Part shown: positions 8,161 through 15,303 of the stretch, one piece after another
How positions within the stretch are numbered: the stretch's first letter is position 1
Layout: every line of letters begins with the position of its first letter
Assembly (NCBI GenBank): GCA_900642245.1
Contig: CAAAJI010000378.1
Coordinates: 55,350-70,652, forward strand
Direction of reading: 5' to 3'
From: Fragilaria radians
Lineage: Eukaryota > Bacillariophyta > Fragilariophyceae > Fragilariales > Fragilariaceae
Length of the DNA: 15,303 nt
Program-made: the position numbers and the translations under genes
The notes under the pieces: model-generated
What the model was told of the DNA's origin: nothing
Databases searched by the model: none
Seen by the model: the letters and a program-made list of their open reading frames with translations, nothing else

Positions 8161-8988
8161 CTAGACACCAGACATATCAATATCACCAAGATTCACTTCA
8201 TCGTCATCCTCATCCTCATCGTCATCTGTAATAATCTCTCTATCAGTTAAGGTCGCTCCCTTCAAGTCAAGTGTGGCTCCACGTGGACGGAGAAAGGGTA
8301 TGGCGACATCGTCTCCATAACGTTGTTGCAATATCATTTCTTCGGTTCGTAGGTTCAGTATGGCACCACGTTCCCGCAAAAAGTCCACTCCCAACAGTAG
8401 ATCCACACCATTGTGTGTATGTTCCAATACTGTCACCGCCGGTGCGTCCATCGATACACCTCCATTTAGGTGTAATACAAGGGAGCCGGCCGGGAACCGT
8501 CCCAAAACACGACACTGACCAATTCCCTGAGCACGTCCTGCATACCGTCGATCAATCATGTGCAATAATCCTGCACGACTGGCGGCTGCAGCACTAATCA
8601 CTGAAACCTGGGCTCCTGTATCAATAAAGGTAGCCAAGGCTGTCATTCGAAGAATTGAGGATGATGACGATGATGGGGATGAAAATAACGATGTGGATGT
8701 GTCAACAGAAGCACCGTCGGTTGCTAACGTCCCACCTGATGACAATTGTATAGAACATGGAATTTGTAGCAATGGATGTGTCTGTATATTTGGAAGCTGT
8801 GTAGTAGTTTCGTCAACATCCGAAGCCAAGGATGATGTCGATGGTGGTGGAAACGGTGATGTAAATCCATCCTGGATATCATTATTATCGTCGGATACTT
8901 TAGTTATATGAAAGATCAATAAAGGATGCTTCGAAGTCACAGATATAATTAGAAGTGACAAAAAGAGAAAGTAACAACTAAGTTTCAT
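8161..8988 (-). CDS. DDI1-like retropepsin (aspartic protease) with apparent signal peptide
   Basis: Retroviral-type aspartic protease fold; such domains work as homodimers with one catalytic Asp per chain. Numbering from M57 of the longest frame (ATG at 8986-8988) gives 275 residues. The first 19 (MKLSCYFLFLSLLIISVTS) form a textbook signal peptide, which is why I prefer this start to the upstream ATG at 9154-9156 (331 residues, N-terminus with no family match). A Ser/Thr/Pro-rich linker follows. The protease core at about 115-215 has FIDTGAQVSVIS with catalytic D123, DRRYAGRAQGIG, and the psi-loop DLLLGVDFL with the downstream ILNL strand. This pattern matches the DDI1/DDI2 core, where DRRWxGxAxGVG and MLLGLDxL occur. 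There is no ubiquitin-like or UBA domain. The C-terminus is acidic (DDDEDEDDDE). A secreted or ER-lumenal location is inferred from the leader. Confidence 0.85.
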   Translation of the reverse strand: MKLSCYFLFLSLLIISVTSKHPLLIFHITKVSDDNNDIQDGFTSPFPPPSTSSLASDVDETTTQLPNIQTHPLLQIPCSIQLSSGGTLATDGASVDTSTSLFSSPSSSSSSILRMTALATFIDTGAQVSVISAAAASRAGLLHMIDRRYAGRAQGIGQCRVLGRFPAGSLVLHLNGGVSMDAPAVTVLEHTHNGVDLLLGVDFLRERGAILNLRTEEMILQQRYGDDVAIPFLRPRGATLDLKGATLTDREIITDDDEDEDDDEVNLGDIDMSGV

Positions 8989-9156
8989 TGTCTTGAAGGA
9001 AACAAACGCGGTGGACGCAGACGAGTTTTTGCTTTGCTTAGCTTGCATAGTAGTAATATACAGGAGACTTTTGGGGGAAATTCCATAAATTTTGATCCCT
9101 CCCCCCGGTTTTGTACATTCTCGATCGTGTGACATTCCCTTTTTTGAAACAGGCAT

Positions 9157-10373
9157 GTGTCAATCCTAGTACGACTGCAAGTGTTTTTTAAAGATAGCAA
9201 AAGAAACTAAAGTTAGCATGGCTTGAAGAAAAGTGCTAAGGGAAGAGAAGTGATTCCACAAGAAAATCAGGAAAACTACAAATTCTTGATTCAAAGTGAA
9301 GAAGGAACCAAGAAACTTTTATGATGCCTTAAAAACGAGAATTCATTTGCCAAGAGGCTACAGATTTGGGAAATTCAAATGGAAGTAAATTGCATGAAGC
9401 AGGTATAACGGGAATATCAGGCAATTCAGTTCTTCATTTGTTAATTAAATTAATGGACATACACACCAATAATGAGAAGCAAAAACACCTATCTGCAAAA
9501 CAAATTAAATGGAATTACTGGACAAATTTTATGAGTCAAGCAAAACAACTCCATTCAAAAATGTCACAGAAAATGAATAATTATAGAGTTTAAAATTGTT
9601 CAAAGAGCTTGCTCAATGCAGTTGAGAAAGTCACTTGCATACAGAATATGGGAACTCAATATTCCAATGGCAAGTATGTGGAAATCACATTCAAGAAAAG
9701 ACAATAAACCTATCCAGGAAAAGACACCAGGTAAAATACCAGTTGAAGTCACCCCCGTGTCTATTGCCATATTCTAGATGGTCGTTAACACTATTCACTA
9801 GAATAACCCCTTTCATAGAATCCATATGCTGTAGGACAAAAGCATTAGAAGTTATCAAAGTGTCACAACAGTATTAGCATCTTCAAAGGAAGTATTAATA
9901 AAATGAGAAAGACATGCCAAGCTATCAAACAGAACTACATGGAGCTGCACAAGAAATGTAATCACACATTTTTCTTGTAAACTTCACAAGATGAAGTAGA
10001 GAAAATACTGAAAAGCATCTCAATTTACAGACTAGTGTTTCAAGACATACAGTCCTATTCCCTAAGCATGTGTAAAGATCATATGCCCAATAGCACTAAC
10101 CCCTTAAATCCTACAAAAACAACAAAAGATGTTGAGACAATGAAATTTTTCTGTTTACTCAAACCAATGTGCATGCAGACCAAAAGAAGGAAGCAGGGAT
10201 GGCCTTTAACTATGTCTATCAAAATTGGTGTATGAGTATTTGATGACCAGATCAAGAAAGGATGACCTTTTTGTCTTTGCAAAAGAGTAATCTGACATGA
10301 CATAAGTTGTTTACATCCAGGGTGATGGTGGGTGTAAGGATGTAGTGTGGAACCATATATGTATGGTTTCTGC
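9157..10373. other. 1.2-kb gap without a supported gene
   Basis: Three plus-strand frames of 66-80 codons occur (9366-9593, 9635-9877, 10035-10235). Each is Lys/Asn/Gln-rich with no domain I know, and they are separated by stops, which is what random AT-rich DNA or old repeat sequence gives. The stretch lies between the start of the retropepsin gene and the stop of the fucosyltransferase-like gene, so it should hold the retropepsin promoter and the 3' end of the other gene. Confidence 0.4.
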
Positions 10374-11852
10374 TCAAAATATGGGTGGTTCACAGACATC
10401 ATCAGAATAATCATTCCTTTGAAATAAGTTATTGAGACATCCCTCCAGAGAGTAGAAGAGGGGTATTCTTCCTTGTCGTCCAATCATATTATGCATTATC
10501 CATCGACTCACACCGGAGGAGAAGGTTCCTACCAATGCCTGACATTGAGATGCTACTGCAACTTCAGATATAAGTTCAGAGGTTGCATTACCCAAATCAC
10601 GATTTTCAGGTGTCCAAACAGCAATGGAGAAATTACGAAGATGATTGACATTATATTTGGTACGATTCACTTCATTCACATAAGTGATGGTCAAACCAAG
10701 GGATTGAAAGTATTCAAGTGGGAAATCATCTGCATCTGTCACAACCACAATTTCAGTAAAGAGATATGAGTATTGATCTATAAAGAATTTGCAGGCATTC
10801 CAATAATGAACATAATCAAAGCATCCACGCCCAATACATGCATCTCCACGCCGTATCTGAAGAGCAATACAGGACCGAGAGGTAGTGTTCATGGCTGGAG
10901 TTATTTTTGTTTCTGTTGTTGTTACATTCTGACTGTTTTCCATATCTGTTGTAGGACTATCTGGTGATATCCCCATCAACCAAGAATAATGTGCAGTAAT
11001 ATATGCCGATTGAGAATGAATTCGTTGGAACCACCTGGTACGATAGCACTGACCAGCTTGATACTTGTTTCTCCCAGAGGATACAGAAGGAAAATAACAA
11101 TCTCCAAACATTGTATTACATGTTTGAGTATGGTCACGTTCAAACCATCCACAGGTAATGTTATCAACTTCAGTAAGTCGAGTTTGTCGTTGCATATGCT
11201 TTGCCATTATAGTATTGAGCCGTGAAAGGGATGTTCCAAGTCCATAGCATGTATCATAGTACCTATGAACAGATTGTGTTTTGCAACTTGAATGTATGTG
11301 ATTGTTGCTGTTGAGTTGTTCCTTTAATGTCACGACATCCGACAAATATCTCGTGTCGGTAGGTGCCAATCGTGACTGAAATCGCTTGGAGGAATGGCTA
11401 CCAAGATCATTCATTGTAATTATGGTGGCATTTTCCCCCATATATCTTTCCAAGAAAGAACTGGAATTAAAGTCCATGAGTTGTTCGGTATCATTGGATG
11501 ATGTTTCTGGACTAGTCTCAATAAGGACCTCAGTTTCGTTTTTTTCAGTTTCATTACCATTGAGAATAATTGGGATGATGGTGGTATTTCCATGTGATGT
11601 ATTTGTTACTTGTGAAAAAAATAATGATTCATTTAGCAGTAACAAACTATCGGTTGCATTATCGGTTACACTGCTATGCATTTCGTCCGTGACGTTCGTC
11701 TCATTGGACTTTTGAATCACATGAAGAAAATCAGGTTGCGATATTAAACTTTTCCAATCTGACTGAATTATAATAAACCCAAATACAATAGCTCCTAAGG
11801 GTACAAACACGCCTTTCTTACTACTACTTTGTTGTCCCGTTGGCGTTTCCAT
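10374..11852 (-). CDS. FUT8-like (GT23-type) fucosyltransferase with a heavily N-glycosylated stem
   Basis: Predicted Golgi type II enzyme of 492 residues that would transfer fucose from GDP-fucose. The start is the ATG at 11850-11852, which is directly followed by a short tail and a membrane span at about 14-33. The frame runs 49 codons further upstream to an ATG at 11997-11999, but that would put a long tail before the anchor. The stem at about 45-145 holds eleven N-x-S/T sequons. The catalytic part has YDTCYGLGTSLSRLN (about 199-213, compare the GFGCQLHH region of FUT8), ALQIRRGDAC (330-339, compare the HxRRxD donor-binding motif), EIVVVTDADDF (367-377) and TFSSGVSRW (443-451, compare TFSSQVCR). 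The second catalytic-domain half carries several Cys. Similarity outside these motifs is low, so another member of the GDP-fucose GT-B group (POFUT- or NodZ-like) remains possible. Confidence 0.75.
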   Translation of the reverse strand: METPTGQQSSSKKGVFVPLGAIVFGFIIIQSDWKSLISQPDFLHVIQKSNETNVTDEMHSSVTDNATDSLLLLNESLFFSQVTNTSHGNTTIIPIILNGNETEKNETEVLIETSPETSSNDTEQLMDFNSSSFLERYMGENATIITMNDLGSHSSKRFQSRLAPTDTRYLSDVVTLKEQLNSNNHIHSSCKTQSVHRYYDTCYGLGTSLSRLNTIMAKHMQRQTRLTEVDNITCGWFERDHTQTCNTMFGDCYFPSVSSGRNKYQAGQCYRTRWFQRIHSQSAYITAHYSWLMGISPDSPTTDMENSQNVTTTETKITPAMNTTSRSCIALQIRRGDACIGRGCFDYVHYWNACKFFIDQYSYLFTEIVVVTDADDFPLEYFQSLGLTITYVNEVNRTKYNVNHLRNFSIAVWTPENRDLGNATSELISEVAVASQCQALVGTFSSGVSRWIMHNMIGRQGRIPLFYSLEGCLNNLFQRNDYSDDVCEPPIF

Positions 11853-12589
11853 GATGAAAAAGATATGTCTGTTTTTGAGAGAGAGTTGAAAGTTACTCGC
11901 TAGAATGTACGGTCCGTTAGAATGAAAAAATAAAGTCACGCATGCGACATTTTCCTTTCCTGGAACACAACGACGATAAGCCATAGAATCGAAACACATA
12001 CCCGTCTGCCAACATCATATCACCCAACAGGAACTAAAAAGGAGAAAAAATACTAGGAAAGAAATTTGCCAATATCAACAAAAAATTGCTTTCAAAGCAT
12101 ATGCAACAGCACCGTGCAAATAAATGTTGCATCCGAATTCTTAATTAAGTCATCTTCACAAAGTACTCAACAAACTCCAACATTTCTTATTGTGCATAGC
12201 CTTTGCAACCCTCTGAAGCCTCCAAACAAGTTGAAATACCAATTCATGATAATGTCCACAGTAAAATCAAACCTCTATGTTTATGTGCATAACAGTTCAT
12301 ATTCAATCATTTACTGCTATAATAAGTTAGGAACATTATTCCCAGAAATTGTCTCATGAGTGTCTTTATGAATTCATCCAAGTTATTCTCATCAAACCAA
12401 AATCACTTATCATGTGCGCACGCTGCATGAAAGCTCTATTTTTAAACTCCTTGCATCAGCGGGAATATACCTATCTATGAAATACTATTTTTCAGATGCT
12501 TTCAGCTAGATACATGTAGATAAGTCTGCCTACGGTGAGATATAGAAAGTAGACACAGATCAAAAATATAACCTATTTTATTGTTGTTC
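11853..12589. other. Upstream flank of the fucosyltransferase-like gene
   Basis: No supported gene. The plus-strand frame at 12066-12359 (97 codons) has no recognisable feature and ordinary AT-rich composition. The promoter of the minus-strand gene should lie here. Confidence 0.4.
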
Positions 12590-12658
12590 TGTTAGTCTTG
12601 GTTAATCTTGAAACTTCTCTAAAGAGATATTCTCAAGAGATCTTCGTGATTAAACTTG

Positions 12659-12673
12659 AAGATTCGCAATCTT
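12659..12673. repeat. Inverted repeat AAGATT-CGC-AATCTT
   Basis: Perfect 6-bp arms around a 3-base loop. It is one of several hairpins following one another in this block and is preceded by TCTCTAAAGAGA at 12616-12627. Confidence 0.5.
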
Positions 12674-12715
12674 GCTCTAAGCTTCCTCCCAACTGCTTAG
12701 ATAAGTTGCTTCAAC

Positions 12716-12756
12716 CTTGTCCATAAGGACAAGTTTGTCGTCCATAAGGATAAGTT
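12716..12756. repeat. Hairpin CTTGTCC-ATAA-GGACAAG with a 17-base direct repeat
   Basis: Arms of 7 bp (12716-12722 and 12727-12733) pair perfectly around ATAA. The segment GTCCATAAGGACAAGTT (12719-12735) recurs at 12740-12756 with a single C-to-T change, a 21-base period. The change weakens the second hairpin. Confidence 0.65.
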
Positions 12757-12768
12757 AGTTTAGACCTT

Positions 12769-12792
12769 CAACTCTTTATAATTAAAGAGTTG
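12769..12792. repeat. Perfect 10-bp hairpin CAACTCTTTA-TAAT-TAAAGAGTTG
   Basis: Arms 12769-12778 and 12783-12792 are exact reverse complements around a TAAT loop. This is the strongest hairpin that I found in the window and would fold as RNA or extrude as a cruciform. Confidence 0.7.
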
Positions 12793-12922
12793 TCTTCTAA
12801 TTTAGATCATTGCAATACCGTCTTACTTTAGATCCGGTCCTGGATTGTATTACTCTCCATTTATAAGCAATAGTTATGCCTCACTAAGGTTATGATAGTA
12901 AACTTGTGGTTAATACAGAATA

Positions 12923-12945
12923 GGATAGTTTACTTGTAACTATCC
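12923..12945. repeat. Inverted repeat GGATAGTT-7-AACTATCC
   Basis: Perfect 8-bp arms with a 7-base loop. A related GGAT/ATCC pair with GTAG/CTAC outside it follows at about 12958-12984. Confidence 0.6.
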
Positions 12946-13060
12946 ATAGGTAGAGGAGTAGACATAAGGATATGTTAATCCTACTACTATTTACTATGCA
13001 CTAGCAGTACAGGACGTCTCCGTATACCACCGGTACACACACACATCTCTTAGTTTAACA

Positions 13061-13585
13061 TATCATTGCTTACAACCTACTGTGTTAGGGATTTGCTTCT
13101 TGATCCTAGTCAAGGTAGGTCAAAGTCAACATTGTTTGTCCCAATTCCTGGACTTGAAATATCTGTCAGAAATCTGTATCCGAAATGATCAGTTTTAAAA
13201 GTGATAGATGAGTTCAGTAAATTCTCAATTACCTAGCAATTAATACACAAATAAACTTCTTTGGTAATTTCAAGCAATACATCTTTTTCTGCTTGACTAT
13301 TCATTATGGCTTACACATTAATGTTCTTAATCCTAAAGTCAATAAAAAAATCAAATTGATTCCACATTCACTTCAACAACAAATTAACTATATTGCAATA
13401 CTCCGGATGTTTGTGATGTGCCTATACTTAACAAAGAATACTTCATCACGTTGTTAGTTTTGTTTGGATAGCTATTTCAAACATTATTGGCATAATAATC
13501 AATGCAATTCGACAAATGTTCAGTTACTAACACTCTCTCAACACCAATGTTTTTAGTTGCTTAAAATGTATTCATACGCCTTATT
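13061..13585. other. Gap with no supported gene
   Basis: No long frame on either strand and no Gag-like sequence, which argues against an intact retrotransposon downstream of the LTR-like block. A short (AC)n run lies just before it at about 13033-13043. Confidence 0.4.
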
Positions 13586-14005
13586 CTATATCTGAGTGGA
13601 AGAATCAGAGTGGTCAAATGTGGAAGAGTTAATCCTATGTACAAACAACCACCTGCTAGGAAAGGGAGATGTGGTGCCAATGCAATGATCACTAATCCCA
13701 ACAAGAAAAGGAATTAAATTACTTTTGTCCAACAACTCTATTGGTTTGTGATGTAAAAAATTATTTGAATGAACTCTGTGGCAGCCTTTGGAGTGATATG
13801 GCATCCATGCGTTCCTGCATACGTATCTGCCATTGAATGAGAAACATGCGTCATAGTCAGCTCTTAAAAAAGCTGAGGCCCCATCTGGGTAAGGACAATC
13901 TGAATGTTTGATACTTGTTTGGGCTAATTCGATTTCTAAAAGTCTACACAAAGTATAGATTGTAGATCGTAATATGAATTTATGGCGGGCCCGCTGCCGA
14001 GTCAT
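13586..14005 (-). CDS. Uncertain 139-aa reading frame with four clustered Cys
   Basis: Not recognised. The open frame reaches 14038 only through a TTG; the first ATG is at 14003-14005. The N-terminus is basic. The middle has SDCPYPDGASAFLRADYDAC then NGRYVCRNAWMPYHSKGCHR, giving four Cys and several His that could bind metal, or pair as disulfides if the protein were secreted, though there is no signal peptide. The C-terminus is Ser/His-rich without structure that I can see. It starts about 100 bp from the divergent gene at 14107, so a shared promoter is possible. It could equally be a gene fragment or chance. Confidence 0.25.
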   Translation of the reverse strand: MTRQRARHKFILRSTIYTLCRLLEIELAQTSIKHSDCPYPDGASAFLRADYDACFSFNGRYVCRNAWMPYHSKGCHRVHSNNFLHHKPIELLDKSNLIPFLVGISDHCIGTTSPFPSRWLFVHRINSSTFDHSDSSTQI

Positions 14006-14106
14006 TGTCCGTTGAGGATCCGTCAGCACAGTTTTCAAATGCAGTTAGTTTTCATGCAAGTAGAAGATTTTCCAGTATCTTTCTTGCGATGGGATAAGTT
14101 TTGATC

Positions 14107-15303
14107 ATGGGATCTCATTTACAGCATGGTGGCATTCATGGGCCTCGTCGAAGCAAATCTTTGAAATTTGGGTCGAAATTTTTCTCTTGGTGTCCATTGA
14201 CGTGGTTTGCGATCCTATTGGTGTGCAATTTCATGTTCATCATTCAATCCTGGCAAAATAGAATTGGACAACGTAAAGTCGGTTCAGATCTTCAGGCATC
14301 CGTCAAAAGTGACACTCTTCCAAGTCCAATAGAATCTAAAGAAATGAGCACTCTCAGTATAAACAACAATCATTGTGAATTTAGATTATATCCAGACAGA
14401 CGATATTACGGTCTATCGAATTCAGAAAAACCCGATTTCTTGTTAAACACCGAATACATTTTCGGTGAGCCTCCAATTTTGCTCAGTGATATCCATAAGT
14501 CAAAACACAAGCTTTGCTCCAATCAAACTGAATGGCTGGATCAAGACGACGAGGGTAGAATGCCATTTGCAGACGGGACGAATCCGAGTATACTTCATAT
14601 AGATCGTGTTCGAGACGTCAAGGAGTACGACGATTGGAAAGGTTTAGGTGTAGTGTATTTAGCAACACTCTGTATGACGAACTCTCAATGCCAAGTTAAG
14701 GACACATCGGAAGAAATAGAAAAGTTCAAGCTTAGTACAAAGGAAAAGCCAAACACACTTCGCACGGTACTCTTACTTTTGAATGAGCGATTCGAAGTAA
14801 TTCGACAATCTACAATTATGTTTCAACGTGACGCTCTTTGGGGTAAGCGAAAGTTAAAGCCTGTAATTGAAGGGAACAAAAAATTTGCAACGCAGATTCG
14901 ACCCCTCGATGATGCTCGGCTATTTGTGTATCAAAGAAAAATTTGGATTAGCTTTCGTGATGGACCTGCATTTGGATATGATAAGCAAGTATTGAACCCG
15001 TTACACTTCTTCAAGGATCGAGTGAGTATCCGAGCCTCAGAAACATTGAGCTTTTGTTGCGGACGAAATATGGCGCTGATGACTCTTTCGGATCATACAC
15101 TCCAAGCTCTGACGTGGGTGGATCCCGTGACTGTGATGGATGTCCATACTGTTTCAAATCCCAATGCTCAATCTCGACGACTTGTCGGCGACATATCCCA
15201 ACCTCAAAAAAAGTCTGACGTCCATGGCACCAATGCCTTCATGGTACCCTTTGGAAAGGATGAACTCTTGGGTATGGCACATTTTCACCGACCTTCTGAC
15301 CGC
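14107..15303 (+). CDS. Type II membrane protein, possible beta-propeller glycan-active enzyme (3' truncated by window)
   Basis: From the ATG at 14107-14109 the frame stays open for 399 codons to the right edge, so the C-terminus is missing. A basic tail (PRRSKSLKFGSK) precedes one membrane span at about 28-49, giving Golgi-type topology. The lumenal part contains LDDARLFVYQRKIWISFRDG (267-286), which resembles the EDPRLF...(W)xSY blade strand of five-bladed propeller proteins such as GH43/GH130 or beta-mannosyltransferase folds. It continues with QVLNPLHFF, SFCCGRNMA (315-323), ALTWVDPVTV and HGTNAFMV...GMAHFHRP (373-396). From memory this order is typical of an uncharacterised diatom family. 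Enzymatic activity is not shown. The codon phase is even to the last base. No intron is seen. Confidence 0.75.
   Translation, partial: MGSHLQHGGIHGPRRSKSLKFGSKFFSWCPLTWFAILLVCNFMFIIQSWQNRIGQRKVGSDLQASVKSDTLPSPIESKEMSTLSINNNHCEFRLYPDRRYYGLSNSEKPDFLLNTEYIFGEPPILLSDIHKSKHKLCSNQTEWLDQDDEGRMPFADGTNPSILHIDRVRDVKEYDDWKGLGVVYLATLCMTNSQCQVKDTSEEIEKFKLSTKEKPNTLRTVLLLLNERFEVIRQSTIMFQRDALWGKRKLKPVIEGNKKFATQIRPLDDARLFVYQRKIWISFRDGPAFGYDKQVLNPLHFFKDRVSIRASETLSFCCGRNMALMTLSDHTLQALTWVDPVTVMDVHTVSNPNAQSRRLVGDISQPQKKSDVHGTNAFMVPFGKDELLGMAHFHRPSDR

Larger units (their letters stand above)
12590..13060 (+). repeat. Hairpin-rich block, candidate LTR
   Basis: The block starts TGTTAG and ends TTTAACA, so its ends are TGTTA and TAACA, the usual TG...CA short inverted ends of LTRs. 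It is 471 bp, a plausible LTR length, has a TATA-like ATTTATAAGC near 12857-12866, and is packed with inverted repeats (see separate entries). The bases after it (TATCATTGC) only loosely resemble a primer-binding site. The 5-bp flanks (TGTTC on the left, TATCA on the right) do not match, so it is not a clean solo LTR. Alternatives are a structured non-coding RNA or another repeat. No second copy is in the window, so this is a weak call. Confidence 0.35.

Noticed and set aside
8271..8911. Plus-strand frames opposite the retropepsin gene
   Set aside because: They are shadows of the Ser/Asp-rich coding sequence on the other strand, whose catalytic motifs are clear.
9366..10235. Three plus-strand frames of 66-80 codons
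   Set aside because: Lys/Asn/Gln-rich and without motifs, separated by stops; composition alone explains them.
10473..11715. Several frames opposite or within the fucosyltransferase-like gene
   Set aside because: All overlap the single long frame that carries IRRGD and TFSSGVSRW.
12590..13060. CRISPR-like array, suggested by repeated short hairpins
   Set aside because: Hairpins differ in sequence, spacing is irregular, only one unit is duplicated, there are no cas genes, and the genome is eukaryotic.
12590..13060. Clean solo LTR
   Set aside because: The five bases on each side (TGTTC and TATCA) do not form a target-site duplication; kept only as a weak LTR candidate.
1..15303. tRNA, rRNA or bacterial operon features
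   Set aside because: No cloverleaf with a GGTTCGAATCC-type arm, no rRNA cores and no Shine-Dalgarno-linked gene series were seen on reading either strand.

Overview
The window looks like nuclear DNA of a eukaryotic microalga, most probably a diatom (stramenopile). The coding units are monocistronic, lie on both strands with long AT-rich gaps, lack bacterial ribosome-binding sites and are intron-free as far as I can see. Three encode type II membrane proteins of the Golgi glycosyltransferase sort. Two further proteins (1644-2285 and 14107-15303) resemble, from memory, uncharacterised families that I associate with diatoms. The species is not identifiable from the sequence.

Layout. 1-939: decayed Gag-like remnant of an LTR retrotransposon, with stops and compensating frameshifts. 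1644-2285 (-): conserved uncharacterised protein. 2757-3318: a 562-bp element bounded by about 41-bp terminal inverted repeats and carrying an open, ATG-less fragment with a duplicated motif. 3927-5222 (+): GT31 beta-1,3-galactosyltransferase-like enzyme. 5721-6287 (-): small glycine-zipper membrane protein, convergent with the GT31 gene. About 6780-7440 (+): badly decayed Ty1/copia polymerase end (RT tail plus RNase H). 8161-8988 (-): DDI1-like retropepsin with an apparent signal peptide. 10374-11852 (-): FUT8/GT23-like fucosyltransferase with a sequon-packed stem. 12590-13060: hairpin-rich block that could be an LTR. 13586-14005 (-): weak Cys-containing reading frame. 14107-15303 (+): open to the right edge, a type II membrane protein that may have a beta-propeller domain.

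How the genes may relate. The GT31-like, FUT8-like and edge proteins all have a short cytosolic tail, one membrane anchor and a lumenal body, so they probably act in the Golgi on glycans of secreted or wall-associated glycoproteins. The retropepsin may also enter the secretory pathway. They are not an operon: spacing is kilobases and orientation is mixed, so functional linkage is inference only. I found no prokaryote-type defence system, CRISPR array, rRNA or tRNA. The most interesting items are the apparently secreted DDI1-like protease, the small TIR element with its duplicated motif, and the hairpin array near 12.6-13.0 kb.
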